Source: Janibacter corallicola NBRC 107790
GTDB taxonomy: Bacteria; Actinomycetota; Actinomycetes; Actinomycetales; Dermatophilaceae
DNA length: 64,000 nt
NCBI RefSeq assembly: GCF_001570965.1
Contig: NZ_BCSR01000009.1
Span: forward strand, 1 to 64,000
Direction: 5' to 3'
The stretch's first letter is position 1; every line of letters begins with the position of its first letter. The position numbers were made by a program, and so were the translations under genes. The notes under the pieces are model-generated. The model saw only the letters and a program-made list of their open reading frames with translations. It did not search any database and had not been told where the DNA came from. Shown piece after piece: positions 10,265 through 19,043 of this stretch.

Positions 10265-10416
10265 TAGGATGGGGTGCAGCAGCCGCCCAGTTCTGCAGCG
10301 AGCTGCTCCTCTTCTTGCAACGATGCCATCGCGCCGCGAGCGCACCCTGCCCCGGCAGGCCCGTGCCCGCGCCGGGCAGAACCGAAGCATCACGACTCCG
10401 TCTGGAGCACCCTTTC
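10265..10416 (+). promoter_or_regulatory. Probable promoter and long 5' leader of the DEAD-box helicase gene
   Basis: TAGGAT at 10265-10270 is a good actinobacterial -10. It predicts a leader of about 140 nt before the GTG at 10417. Long leaders are usual for cold-inducible DEAD-box helicases. No start codon plus coding signal is seen within it. I cannot define its fold by eye. Confidence 0.35.
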
Positions 10417-11874
10417 GTGACCACCACGACCTTCGCCGACCTCGGCGTGCCCACCGCCCTGACCTCGATCCTGGCCGAGCAGGGCATCACCACCCCCACC
10501 CCGATCCAGGCTGCGACGCTGCCGGACTCCCTCGCCGGCCGTGACGTCCTCGGCCGCGGCCGGACCGGGTCGGGCAAGACCCTCGCGTTCGTCCTGCCGG
10601 CGCTCACCCGCCTCGCCGCGAGCGGGGGGCACCGCGCCGCCAAGCGTCCCCGTGCGCTCATCCTCGCGCCGACCCGCGAGCTGGTGACCCAGATCGATGA
10701 GGCCATGGCCCCCTTCGCCCGGGCTCTCGGGCTGCGCAGCCGCACCGTCTTCGGCGGCGTCGGCCAGAACCCCCAGGTGAAGGCCATCGCGCAGGGCGTC
10801 GACGTGGTCGTCGCCTGCCCCGGCCGCCTCGAGGACCTCATGGGCCAGGGCCACGTGAGCCTCGACTCGATCGAGATCACCGTCCTGGACGAGGCGGACC
10901 ACATGGCCGATCTCGGATTCCTGCCCGCCGTGAAGCGGCTCCTCGGCAAGACCCCGGACAGCGGCCAGCGGATGCTCTTCTCCGCGACCCTGGACGGTGC
11001 GATCAACCAGATCGTCAAGCGCTACCTGCACCAGCCGGTCACCCACGAGGCGGACTCCGCCCAGAGCCCCGTCGCGACCATGTCCCACCACGTGCTGCAC
11101 GTCGCCCAGGGCGAGCACCTCGCGGTCCTCACCGACCTCGTCGCCGCCCCCGGTCGCACCGTGGTCTTCACCCGGACCAAGCACCGCGCCAAGAAGTTCG
11201 CCCGCCAGCTCAACGCCAAGGGCGTCCCCGCGGTCGAGCTGCACGGCAACCTCAGCCAGAACGCGCGCACCCGTTCGATGGACGCCTTCCACTCCGGCGC
11301 CGCCGAGACGCTCGTGGCCACCGACATCGCCGCCCGCGGCATCCACGTCGACGACGTCTCGCTCGTCATCCACGCCGACCCGCCCGTGGAGCACAAGGCC
11401 TACCTGCACCGCTCCGGACGCACCGCGCGCGCCGGGGCGGAGGGCACGGTGATCACCCTGATGACCGACGAGCAGGTCCGCGACGTGCGTGACCTCACCC
11501 GCAAGGCCGGGATCAAGCCGACGACGACCAAGGTCTCGGTCGGCCACACGCTCCTCGGCGAGCTCGCGCCCGGCGAGCGCAACTTCCCCGGCGGTTTCGT
11601 GCCCAAGGTCCCGCAGCAGAGCACCGGTGGTGCGAAGGGGGCCGGCCAGAGCGGCGGTCGTGGCAACGGCGGCGGTCAGCGCGGCGGGAAGGCCTCCGGC
11701 CGTGGTGAGCGCGGTGGCGCCGGCCGTAACCGCAACGGCGGCGGCAACCGCAACCGCGGCGGCAATGGTGGCCAGCGTCGCGGCGGCCAGGGCGCCAAGC
11801 GCGCCGGCGCCTCGCGCGGTGGCAGCGTCGTCGCCTTCTCCTCGAGCAGCACGGGCGGCAGCGGCCGCCGCTGA
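10417..11874 (+). CDS. DEAD/DEAH-box ATP-dependent RNA helicase with RGG-rich tail
   Basis: 485 aa. Helicase core with Q-motif region (GITTPTPIQAATLPDSLAGRDVLG), Walker A GRTGSGKT, Ia PTRELVTQ, DEAD in LDEADHM, SAT in LFSATLDG, and the second RecA domain with ATDIAARGIHVDDV and HRSGRTARAG. The last 90 residues are low-complexity Gly/Arg/Asn (RGG-like repeats), a basic RNA-binding tail. The likely role is rRNA maturation or unwinding structured mRNA in the cold. I chose GTG 10417 because the upstream open frame has no family similarity and the protein then begins VTTTTFADLGVP. Confidence 0.93.
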   Translation: MTTTTFADLGVPTALTSILAEQGITTPTPIQAATLPDSLAGRDVLGRGRTGSGKTLAFVLPALTRLAASGGHRAAKRPRALILAPTRELVTQIDEAMAPFARALGLRSRTVFGGVGQNPQVKAIAQGVDVVVACPGRLEDLMGQGHVSLDSIEITVLDEADHMADLGFLPAVKRLLGKTPDSGQRMLFSATLDGAINQIVKRYLHQPVTHEADSAQSPVATMSHHVLHVAQGEHLAVLTDLVAAPGRTVVFTRTKHRAKKFARQLNAKGVPAVELHGNLSQNARTRSMDAFHSGAAETLVATDIAARGIHVDDVSLVIHADPPVEHKAYLHRSGRTARAGAEGTVITLMTDEQVRDVRDLTRKAGIKPTTTKVSVGHTLLGELAPGERNFPGGFVPKVPQQSTGGAKGAGQSGGRGNGGGQRGGKASGRGERGGAGRNRNGGGNRNRGGNGGQRRGGQGAKRAGASRGGSVVAFSSSSTGGSGRR

Positions 11875-11922
11875 GCACGGCCCGGCCGCGGCAGGCGTCG
11901 GAGGAAGCGGCCCGAGGCCGGA

Positions 11923-12708
11923 TCAGCCGAAGACCGAGACCGTCTGCCGGCTGATCGCCACGAGCGAGCCGTCCGGGTGCCAGATCCGGGCATCGGTGTG
12001 CGCGTAGCCGTCGGCCGCCTGGTCGGTGTGGACGGCGTAGGCGAAGTGGGCGTCCGGCTCGGCAGTGACGTCACCGAGCAGCTCGAGGGTCCACGTCATG
12101 CTGCTGCCCGGCGCCGGCTGGGCCAGCATCTGGATCACCGCCGGCGGCCACGAGTCCGCGAGGCTGACGAAGTGCCGCTCGTCGAAGACCGGCGGCGCCT
12201 CCCGGAAGCGCATCCACCCCTGCATGTGTGACGTGCTCGCACCGCTGTAGGGGAACCTGCCGTCGGCCAGGCGCATCTCGACGTGCTGGAAGAAGTCCGG
12301 CGTCTGTCCCGGGAGGTACGGGAAGGGATCGATCGACTTCGGCTCGGGCAGCGTCGGCATGACCACCGAGGGCGGCACCGTCAGGCTGGACTCCCGCGGT
12401 GCCCCGAAGGCGGCCAGCGCAGCGGCGACCACGGTGTCGTCCTGCCGCAGCTGGACCATCCCCTGGGTGGCGCTGCGGCCGGAGCGCAGCAGCTGCACGT
12501 CGGCCGCGGCCTCGCCCGGCGTGACCGGCGCGACGAAGTTGACCGTCAGGCTGCGCAGCGGCGGCCCGGACTCCGGGAGCTGCGAGCGCAGCGCGGAGTG
12601 CATCAGGCCCGCGACCAGGCCCCCGTAGGTCGCCCGACCCTGGCCCCAGCCCTCCTCGATGTGGATGGTGCCGCTCGCGGCCTGGTCGAGCATCTCCTGC
12701 AGATTCAT
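11923..12708 (-). CDS. Acyl-CoA thioesterase-like double-hotdog protein (paralogue)
   Basis: 261 aa, same order of motifs as the protein at 9435-10226: GWGQGRATYGGLVAGLMHSAL, LRSLTVNFVAPVTPGEA, HMQGWMRFREAPP, DGYAHTDARIWHPDGSLVAISRQT. The two are clearly paralogues flanking the helicase, both on the minus strand. The ATG at 12708 has TAGGCT 6 nt upstream, so a leaderless transcript is likely, starting inside the end of the epimerase gene. Substrate unknown. Confidence 0.8.
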   Translation of the reverse strand: MNLQEMLDQAASGTIHIEEGWGQGRATYGGLVAGLMHSALRSQLPESGPPLRSLTVNFVAPVTPGEAAADVQLLRSGRSATQGMVQLRQDDTVVAAALAAFGAPRESSLTVPPSVVMPTLPEPKSIDPFPYLPGQTPDFFQHVEMRLADGRFPYSGASTSHMQGWMRFREAPPVFDERHFVSLADSWPPAVIQMLAQPAPGSSMTWTLELLGDVTAEPDAHFAYAVHTDQAADGYAHTDARIWHPDGSLVAISRQTVSVFG

Positions 12709-12717
12709 GAGGTCAGC

Positions 12718-13545
12718 CTAGGCATCGCCCGCGAGCATCGCCGCGAGACCCTCACGGTAGGTGCGGTGGGTCAGGGCGAGCCCGCTCGCCAGCAGCCGGG
12801 AGCCGTCGATCCGCTTGCCGTGCGGGGCCGCCTCACCGGTCGGCCTCGGCTGCGGCAGCCCCAGCTGGTCGGCGATGAAGGCCCTGACCTCACCGACCGG
12901 GCAGGACTCCTCGTCGTTGGCCAGGTAGAGCCGCTCGGGGGGCCCCTCCCTCGTGAGCAGGTGGACCACGGCGGCTGCGGCGTCGTCGCGGTGGATCCGG
13001 TTGGCGATGCGCCCCGGGTCGGGGTTCTCGCCACGGCGCACCTGGGCCACGAGCCGTCCGCCGGGCTTGCCGTACAGGCCGCTCGGCCGCAGCACCGTGC
13101 CGTGCGGGATCGCATCGAGGAAGAGCCGCTCCGCCTCGAGCAGCACCGTGGCCGTGGCCGTCGCCGGTCGTGCCGGGGTGCTCTCGTCGACGACACCGTC
13201 CGCCGGGCCGATGACGCTCGTGGACGAGACGAGCACCGCGCGCTGCGGCATGCCGCTGCGCAGCACGGCTGTGAGGCCCCGCGCCATGCCTTCGACGTAG
13301 GTGCGGCGGTAGCCCCCAACGTCTCGGGCATCGGCGGTGAGCACCACGGCCAGCAGGTCGGTGGCCAGCTCCGGCAGGTCCCCGGAGACGAGGTCCGCGG
13401 AGAGCCCGCGGATCGGCGGCGGGATCGCCGCGGTGTCGCGGCGCACGCCGGTCACCTCGAGACCGCGGTCGGCCAGGCGCAGGCCGATGCGGGTGCCCAG
13501 GTCGCCGCAGCCGAGGAGGAGGGCGCGGGTGGATTCGTCGGTCAC
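12718..13545 (-). CDS. NAD(P)-dependent epimerase/dehydratase-like SDR
   Basis: 275 aa, atypical/extended SDR of the YeeZ-like class. A Rossmann start ALLLGCGDLGTRIGLRLADRG (GxGxxG) is followed by LVSSTSVIGPADGVVDES, VLRPSGLYGKPGGRL, NRIHRDDAAAAVVHLL and LYLANDEESCPVGEV. The YxxxK pair is replaced in the usual YeeZ-like way, so activity is uncertain. A GTG start with TAGAGT 7 nt upstream suggests a leaderless mRNA, divergent from the MDMPI gene. Confidence 0.8.
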   Translation of the reverse strand: MTDESTRALLLGCGDLGTRIGLRLADRGLEVTGVRRDTAAIPPPIRGLSADLVSGDLPELATDLLAVVLTADARDVGGYRRTYVEGMARGLTAVLRSGMPQRAVLVSSTSVIGPADGVVDESTPARPATATATVLLEAERLFLDAIPHGTVLRPSGLYGKPGGRLVAQVRRGENPDPGRIANRIHRDDAAAAVVHLLTREGPPERLYLANDEESCPVGEVRAFIADQLGLPQPRPTGEAAPHGKRIDGSRLLASGLALTHRTYREGLAAMLAGDA

Positions 13546-13552
13546 GCCGGTG

Positions 13553-13579
13553 ACTCTAGTCCGGGGGCGAACCTAGGCT
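13553..13579. promoter_or_regulatory. Divergent leaderless promoters of the epimerase and MDMPI genes
   Basis: TAGAGT on the minus strand (13558-13553) is 7 nt before GTG 13545, and TAGGCT on the plus strand (13574-13579) is 6 nt before ATG 13586. Both put the transcription start on the start codon. Confidence 0.5.
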
Positions 13580-13585
13580 GACCCC

Positions 13586-14389
13586 ATGAGCGCTCCTGAC
13601 CCGTTGACCCTGTGGGACACCACCGCCGAGGACCTGCTGGGGGTGCTGCGCGAGCTCGGGCCGGCCGAATTCGAGGCGCCGACCGCGCTGCCGGGGTGGA
13701 CCGTGCGTGAGGTCCTGGCCCACCTGGCCCACCTGGAGTCCGAGGCCGCGGGGATGGACCAGCCGGCCGGCGGTCGGGTGGTCGTGGAGCCGAAGCGCAA
13801 CCAGGCGATGCCCACGAGCATCACCGAGGCGGGGGTGGCGGCCCGGATCGGTCGGACGCCGGCACAGCTGCTGGAGGAGTTCGAGACCGCCTGTGCCCGG
13901 CGTCGCGAGGTGCTCGCCGACCTCGACACGAGCGACCCGAAGGCGCTCTCGCCCGGCTTCGCCGGTGACCTGGGCTGGGAGCTGCGCGTCTGGCTGAGCA
14001 ACCGGCCGATCGACCTGTGGGTCCACGAGCAGGACATCCGCCGCGCGACCGGGCGGGTGATGACGACGGACTCGGTCGGTGCCGTCCACGTCGCGGGGGT
14101 CATGGCCCGCGCCTTCCCCGCGGCCCTGCGCGGTCAGCCCGAGGGCACCTCCGTCGTCACGCGGATCACCGGGGCACAGGGCCGCGTGCTCACCGCGCGC
14201 GTGGGCGGGGACGGGAGGGCGGCTCCCTTCGACGAGGGCGAAGGGGGTGACGTCACCCTCTCCATGGATGACGCCACCTGGCTGCTGCTCGCCGGGGGGC
14301 GGATCGACCCGCAGGAGGCGGACGTCGCGGTCGAGGGGAACGCCGAGGTGGCCCGGCAGGTGCTGGGTCGGCTCAACGTCACGCCGTGA
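13586..14389 (+). CDS. Maleylpyruvate isomerase-family mycothiol-dependent (DinB-fold) protein
   Basis: 267 aa. N-terminal MDMPI/DinB-like four-helix domain with LPGWTVREVLAHLAHLESEA and the expected histidines, DLWVHEQDIRRATGR in the middle, and a C-terminal SCP2-like part (VTLSMDDATWLLLAGGR). Family members use mycothiol as cofactor, which suits an actinobacterium; the actual reaction is unknown. Confidence 0.85.
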   Translation: MSAPDPLTLWDTTAEDLLGVLRELGPAEFEAPTALPGWTVREVLAHLAHLESEAAGMDQPAGGRVVVEPKRNQAMPTSITEAGVAARIGRTPAQLLEEFETACARRREVLADLDTSDPKALSPGFAGDLGWELRVWLSNRPIDLWVHEQDIRRATGRVMTTDSVGAVHVAGVMARAFPAALRGQPEGTSVVTRITGAQGRVLTARVGGDGRAAPFDEGEGGDVTLSMDDATWLLLAGGRIDPQEADVAVEGNAEVARQVLGRLNVTP

Positions 14390-14419
14390 CCCTTGCCACG
14401 GCGGCGTAGCGTGGCAGGC

Positions 14420-15430
14420 ATGGAGTACCGCTACCTCGGAAACAGTGGCCTGAAGATCAGCGAGATCGCCTACGGGAACTGGCTCACCCACGGCTCCCAG
14501 GTCGAGGCGGATGCCGCCACCGCGTGCGTACAGGCGGCGCTGGATGCCGGGATCTCGACCTTCGACACCGCGGATGCGTATGCCAACACCCGGGCGGAGT
14601 CCGTCCTCGGGGAGGCGCTCAAGGGCGAGCGGCGCGAGTCCCTCGAGATCCTCACCAAGGTCTACTGGCCGACCGGGCCGCGCGGCCACAACGACTCCGG
14701 CCTGTCCGCGAAGCACATCCGCGAGTCGATCGACGCCTCGCTGCGCCGGCTGCAGACCGACCACGTGGACGTCTACCAGGCGCACCGGTTCGACACCGAG
14801 ACCCCGCTGGAGGAGACGATGCAGGCCTTCGCCGACGTCGTGCGCTCCGGCAAGGCGATCTACATCGGCGTCAGCGAGTGGACGGCGGACCAGCTGCGTC
14901 GGGGGCGGGCGCTCGCCGACGAGCTCGGCTTCCGGCTGATCTCCAACCAGCCCCAGTACTCGATGCTGCACCGGGTCATCGAGGAGGAGGTCGTGCCCGT
15001 CTCCCGGGCGATCGGCCTCTCCCAGATCGTGTGGAGCCCGATCGCCCAGGGCGTGCTCACCGGCAAGTACCGGCCCGGTGAGCAGCTGCCCGAAGGGAGC
15101 CGCGCCGCCCACCAGCACGTCGGCCAGTCGATCTCCGGCCGCGTCGGCGACGAGGGACTCCTCGAGGCGGTCCAGGGGCTGCAGCCGATTGCGCAGGACC
15201 ACGGCCTGACCATGGCCCAGCTGGCCGTTGCGTGGGTGCTGCAGAACGAGAACGTCTCCGCCGCCATCATCGGTGCCTCCCGTCCGGAGCAGGTGCAGGA
15301 GAACGTCAAGGCGTCCGGGGTCCGCCTCGAGCCGGACGTCATGACCCGGATCGACGAGGTCCTCGCCGGTCACATCGACAGCGACCCGGGCCTGACGGCC
15401 GCGCAGGCGCCGCAGGAGCGGCCCAGCTGA
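14420..15430 (+). CDS. Aldo/keto reductase (KCNAB/YghZ-like)
   Basis: 336 aa NADPH-dependent reductase. MEYRYLGNSGLKISEIAYGNW at the start; the catalytic tetrad elements are visible in ISTFDTADAYANTRAESVLGEAL (Asp, Tyr), EILTKVYWP (Lys) and VDVYQAHRFD (His). The cofactor-binding end has IIGASRPEQVQENVKASGV. ATG 14420 is chosen because family similarity starts there and TAGCGT lies 7 nt upstream (leaderless). Substrate unknown. Confidence 0.92.
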   Translation: MEYRYLGNSGLKISEIAYGNWLTHGSQVEADAATACVQAALDAGISTFDTADAYANTRAESVLGEALKGERRESLEILTKVYWPTGPRGHNDSGLSAKHIRESIDASLRRLQTDHVDVYQAHRFDTETPLEETMQAFADVVRSGKAIYIGVSEWTADQLRRGRALADELGFRLISNQPQYSMLHRVIEEEVVPVSRAIGLSQIVWSPIAQGVLTGKYRPGEQLPEGSRAAHQHVGQSISGRVGDEGLLEAVQGLQPIAQDHGLTMAQLAVAWVLQNENVSAAIIGASRPEQVQENVKASGVRLEPDVMTRIDEVLAGHIDSDPGLTAAQAPQERPS

Positions 15431-15437
15431 GTCGCGC

Positions 15438-16496
15438 TCACGCGCGCAGCAGGACGAGCTCGGAGCAGAAGCCCGGCCCGAGCGCCATGAGCAGGCCGCG
15501 GCTGCCCGGCCTCGGTGGACGCGCGCGCAGGGTGTCGGCGAGCACGTGCAGCACGGACGCCGACGAGAGGTTGCCGACCCGGGCCAGCGACTCGCGGGTC
15601 ACGGCGACGTCGTCCTCGGCCAGCCCGAGGGCGTCACCCACGGCATCGACGACCTTCGGCCCGCCCGGGTGGCAGACCCACCACCCGATGTCCTCCCGGG
15701 TCAGGTCGTGCTCGGCGAGGAAGGAGTCGACGTCCTCTCCGAGGTGGCGGTCGACGATGTCCGGGACCTGCGCGTCGAGCACGACCTGCAGTCCCCGGTC
15801 GCTGACGTCGAAGGCCATCGTGCGCTCGGAGTCCGGGTAGAGACGGCTGCGGGTGTCCAGGACCTCGACGTGGCCGTCCGCGTCGCCGCCGCCCCGGGCG
15901 ATCACCGCGGCCGCGCCGTCCCCGAAGAGACCGCTCGCGACGAGGTTGGCCATGGAGGTGTCCTCGCGCTGGACGGTCAGCGAGCACAGCTCGACGGTGA
16001 CGAGGGCCGCAACCTCCCCGGGGTGGCCGACGAGGTGGTCATCGAGCAGGGAGATGCCCGCGGCTCCGGCCACGCAGCCGAGCCCGACGAGCGGGACCCG
16101 CCGCACGTCCGGACGCAACCCGAGCCGGGAGGCGATCCGCCCCTCCAGCGGCGGGACCGTCAGGCCCGTCGTCGACGCGCACACGAGCAGGTCGACGTCC
16201 GCGACCGCCAGGCCGGCGTGGGCCAGTGCCTCCTCGAGCGTCCGCGTGCCGAGGTCGACCGCGTGCTCGATGAAGAGGTCGTTGGCCTGCCCGAACCCCT
16301 GCAGGTCGGCGTACTGCTCGATGGGCAGGGTCAGGTTCCGGTGCTCCACCCCGGCATGGGCGTGCAGTCGGCGCAGCACCCGCTCGTCGAGGTCACCCTC
16401 CAGGATGAACTCGGCGAAGGCGTCGGTGATCTCGTCCTGGGAGTATCGGTGCGGCGGCAGTGTCCCGTGCACGGCCAGGATCTGGGTGGTCGTCAC
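15438..16496 (-). CDS. Type III polyketide synthase (chalcone synthase-like)
   Basis: 352 aa, normal length for the family. The Cys-His-Asn triad is complete: C141 in GLGCVAGAAG, H276 in VCHPGGPKV, N309 in RVGNLSSAS. These enzymes extend an acyl-CoA starter with malonyl-CoA and cyclise it, giving alkylresorcinols, pyrones or tetrahydroxynaphthalene. GTG 16496 overlaps the OsmC stop (GTGA), so translation is coupled. No UbiA or methyltransferase partner is next to it, so the product cannot be predicted. Confidence 0.92.
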   Translation of the reverse strand: MTTTQILAVHGTLPPHRYSQDEITDAFAEFILEGDLDERVLRRLHAHAGVEHRNLTLPIEQYADLQGFGQANDLFIEHAVDLGTRTLEEALAHAGLAVADVDLLVCASTTGLTVPPLEGRIASRLGLRPDVRRVPLVGLGCVAGAAGISLLDDHLVGHPGEVAALVTVELCSLTVQREDTSMANLVASGLFGDGAAAVIARGGGDADGHVEVLDTRSRLYPDSERTMAFDVSDRGLQVVLDAQVPDIVDRHLGEDVDSFLAEHDLTREDIGWWVCHPGGPKVVDAVGDALGLAEDDVAVTRESLARVGNLSSASVLHVLADTLRARPPRPGSRGLLMALGPGFCSELVLLRA

Positions 16497-16813
16497 CGTG
16501 CCCCTCGCGCGGTCAGCGGCCCGTGGCCCGCGAGCGGGGGGCACAACTCGTGGGCCCGTTCGGTCAGCTCCCGGGCGGTGACGTCGTCGGTGTGCGGGAG
16601 GGCGACATCGAGGTCGATCGTGACGGTGCAGCCGCCGTCTGCATCGGGCGCGGCGTGCACCCGGGCGTCGACCGTGCTGTCGGTGACGTCCACCCCGGCC
16701 CGGCATGCGGCCGTCCGCAGTGCCGAGTGGAAGCACGTGGCGAAACCGGCGGCCAGGAGCTCTGCCGGTTCGCCCCGGGCGTTCGGAGTCGTGTCGGTGT
16801 CGGCGGTCTGCAT
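16493..16813 (-). CDS. OsmC/Ohr-family protein, short form
   Basis: 106 aa. Keeps the core with the peroxidatic Cys (ELLAAGFATCFHSALR) and the second Cys near the C-terminus (AHELCPPL). It is about 30 residues shorter than a normal Ohr (about 140), lacking the N-terminal beta strands. OsmC/Ohr proteins reduce organic hydroperoxides. It may be an N-terminally trimmed form; an AAGGAG site before ATG 16813 supports the start. It overlaps the type III PKS gene by 4 nt. Confidence 0.75.
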   Translation of the reverse strand: MQTADTDTTPNARGEPAELLAAGFATCFHSALRTAACRAGVDVTDSTVDARVHAAPDADGGCTVTIDLDVALPHTDDVTARELTERAHELCPPLAGHGPLTARGAR

Positions 16814-17026
16814 CGTGGCGCTCCTTCCGGTGCTCTGGTCCGGACCCGTGGGGTCTCGGCAGAGGACTACCCGGGTACGGCCCGCTCACTCCACGGCCGG
16901 CCCGACGTCCCGCCGGACGTCGACGCCGTCCTCGTACACACCCGGTGTGAGCGGCCGGCGGCGGGGTAGGGCGACACCGTGACGGCGTGGACGACGTCGC
17001 ACCGCCGCGGCTCGAAGGGAGCGACC

Positions 17027-17436
17027 ATGACCGACCAGAGGGAACTCGTGGTCTCGGTGCCGATGGGCCCCCAAGACGTCGAGGACCCGGCAGAGGTCCA
17101 TTTCATCACCGAGGGCGACTCCGACAAGAGGGACGCCATCGAGGCACGCCCCCAGGTGAACGTCTCCTACGCATCCGACTCCGGTTGGGTGTCGCTCAGC
17201 GGCGTGGCTCGCCGCGAGGACGACCGTGACCTGCTGGAGAGCCTGTGGTCCCCGGCCACCAGCGCCTTCGTGGCCGGCGGGAAGGACGATCCGAACACCA
17301 CCCTGCTCGAGGTCTCCGCCGAGACCGCCGCCTACTGGGAGTCCCCCGGAAGGGAGAGATGGTGGTCGAGCTGGTCAAGGGCGTGGCCACGGACCGCCCG
17401 GCCCGCCCCGGCGACACCGGGACGGTGGAGTTGTGA
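17027..17436 (+). pseudogene. Pyridoxamine 5'-phosphate oxidase-like (general stress 26-type) gene, frameshifted
   Basis: Reads MTDQRELVVSVPMGPQDV..EVHFITEGDSDKRDAIEARPQVNVSYAS, SGWVSLSGVARR and AFVAGGKDDPNTTLLEVSAETAAYWESPG. It then needs a one-base frame change near 17350 to reach EMVVELVKGVATDRPARPGDTGTVEL and TGA 17436. The stretch between residue 8 and SVPMGPQ is also about 24 residues shorter than in typical flavin-binding members, removing the first strand. Both point to a decaying gene, though a sequencing error could explain the frameshift. Confidence 0.65.
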
Positions 17437-17459
17437 CGGTCCCGACCTGTGGCTCCGCG

Positions 17460-18956
17460 TCACGCGGCGTCGGGGAGCGTGAGTGACTCGAGGTGGATCT
17501 CGAGGAGGGAGTGGACGACGTCCGGCCGCTGTCCTCGGCGCTGATGTCGGCGACCGACCCCGAGGGGTGGTGGCGCCGGGCAGGCGTGCTCCGGGCCGTG
17601 GGGCGTCCGCAGCCTGACCTCGTGGGGTCCCGCGCCGGGGTCGAGGCCGGTCCCGGTGACGTCCGCAGCCCAGCCCGGGGCCTCCTTGTCCAGGTTGTGC
17701 CGCTGGCACAGGCCCCAGCCGTTGGCCGAGCTCGTCGAGCCGCCGGTGCTCGCCGGCCGGGCGTGGTCGACGTCCCGGATCGGCGCGTCGCACCAGGGGA
17801 CCCGGCAGGTGCCGTCCCGTAGCTCGATGAGGGTGCGCAGGCTGCCGGAGAAGAACCGTCGCCTCGAGTCCATCGCCACGAGCTGGTCCCCGTCGGGGGC
17901 GGTGAAGAGTCGTCGTACCGCCACACCGGCCCGGCGCCGCTCGCCGTCCGCGCTGCCCTCCAGCTGCCGGACCAACCGGTCGAGGCGGGTGCGTGCCGCG
18001 CTCGCGGGTACGGCCCCCCAGCCGGGCACCTCGACCGCGCCGTCACTCGCGTGCGAGGAGTCGTGGTCGCCGTCGTCGGGGACAAGGGTTGCGTGGTCCA
18101 TCACGAGGTTGACCTCGACCGGCTGGGCCTCACCCTCGTCCCGGCCGGAGAGCCGTGCCAGCGCGGTGTCGGCCATCCACTGGCCGCGGGAGCGCGTGTC
18201 CGCGGCCCGGGCCGCGTCCGTCTCCGGGTCACCCGTCGCCACCCACCGGCCCGCCTCGGCGGCCTTGAGCGAGGCGAAGGCGCCGACGACGTCGGGCAGC
18301 TCGCCCAAGATCGACAGCCACGCCATCCCGTCCGGGGCGGGGCGGGTGCTGACCCGCTTCGAGGCGACCGCCTTCTCGCGCCTGCGGGCGACGCTCTCCG
18401 GATCGAGGTCGATGCACGCACGTTGGGCGGCCCCGGCGAGCCCCTTCTCGCCCAGACGGGTGGCTGCGGGGGCCAGTCGGGCATCGGCCAGTCGCCTCTC
18501 GGGCGGGGCCAGACAGGTTGTCTCGCGGGCGATGATCCCGGCCTTGGTCTCGTTGATCCGGCCCGCGGTCAGTGCCCTCATCGTCTCCGGGAGCACCGAG
18601 TGCCATGCCCGCGCCGCGGCCACGTGCCGGTCCGCCTGCGACGGGGAGCAGCGCCGCGCCAGGGCGACCTCGCTGTGGGCGGCGCTCATCCGGCGTCGGA
18701 CCTGTCGCTCGGTCAGTCGGCCCTCCACCCGGTCCGCGTGTGCCTCGGCCGCGACGTCCTCGACGAACTCGACGCTCGCCCGCGCCTGCACCGCCGCGAC
18801 CGCGCCCTTGATCTCCTCGGCCGCAGTGACGACGGCCAGCGCCTCGGCCCGGGACAGACCCTCCAGATCGGTGAGGCCGGAGAGCCACTCCCGGGTCGCC
18901 GTCAGGGTAGTGGGCAGGTCGTGGATCGCGCTGTCGCCCGCGGTCGTCACGCTCAT
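17460..18956 (-). CDS. HNH endonuclease with DUF222 (13E12 repeat family)
   Basis: 498 aa. An N-terminal DUF222 helical domain (SRAEALAVVTAAEEIKGAVAA, GRLTERQVRRRMSAAHSEVALARR, PERRLADARLAPAATRLGEKGLAGAAQRA) is followed by a C-terminal HNH nuclease: RDGTCRVPWCDAPIRDVDHARPASTGGSTSSANGWGLCQRHN. The Cys pairs and the DVDH..N..H catalytic core are intact. The family belongs to the mycobacterial 13E12 repeats, some of which are damage-induced. A perfect actinobacterial SOS box sits in its promoter, so LexA control is very likely. ATG 18956 follows a GGGGGAGG ribosome site. Confidence 0.9.
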   Translation of the reverse strand: MSVTTAGDSAIHDLPTTLTATREWLSGLTDLEGLSRAEALAVVTAAEEIKGAVAAVQARASVEFVEDVAAEAHADRVEGRLTERQVRRRMSAAHSEVALARRCSPSQADRHVAAARAWHSVLPETMRALTAGRINETKAGIIARETTCLAPPERRLADARLAPAATRLGEKGLAGAAQRACIDLDPESVARRREKAVASKRVSTRPAPDGMAWLSILGELPDVVGAFASLKAAEAGRWVATGDPETDAARAADTRSRGQWMADTALARLSGRDEGEAQPVEVNLVMDHATLVPDDGDHDSSHASDGAVEVPGWGAVPASAARTRLDRLVRQLEGSADGERRRAGVAVRRLFTAPDGDQLVAMDSRRRFFSGSLRTLIELRDGTCRVPWCDAPIRDVDHARPASTGGSTSSANGWGLCQRHNLDKEAPGWAADVTGTGLDPGAGPHEVRLRTPHGPEHACPAPPPLGVGRRHQRRGQRPDVVHSLLEIHLESLTLPDAA

Positions 18957-18993
18957 GGCCTCCCCCTTCCACCGTCGTTGGTGAACTCCTTCT

Positions 18994-19022
18994 ATCGAAC
19001 ACCTGTTCGAGTGCATTGTCAA
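18994..19022 (-). promoter_or_regulatory. Promoter with LexA (SOS) box of the DUF222-HNH gene
   Basis: On the minus strand TTGACA (19022-19017) and TTCGAT (18999-18994) are 17 bp apart. The spacer holds the 16-bp palindrome TCGAACACCTGTTCGA (18995-19010), a perfect match to the actinobacterial LexA box TCGAAC-N4-GTTCGA. LexA there would block RNA polymerase directly. Confidence 0.8.
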
Positions 19023-19043
19023 GGGTGTTCTGGGCGACGGGGG

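Noticed and set aside
11640-11870. Tandem-repeat-like GGC/CGT-rich stretch
   Set aside because: It encodes the RGG-like tail of the DEAD-box helicase, so no separate repeat element is needed.
13556-15373. 605-codon minus-strand open frame
   Set aside because: Lies opposite the MDMPI and aldo/keto reductase genes, both of which have full family motifs.
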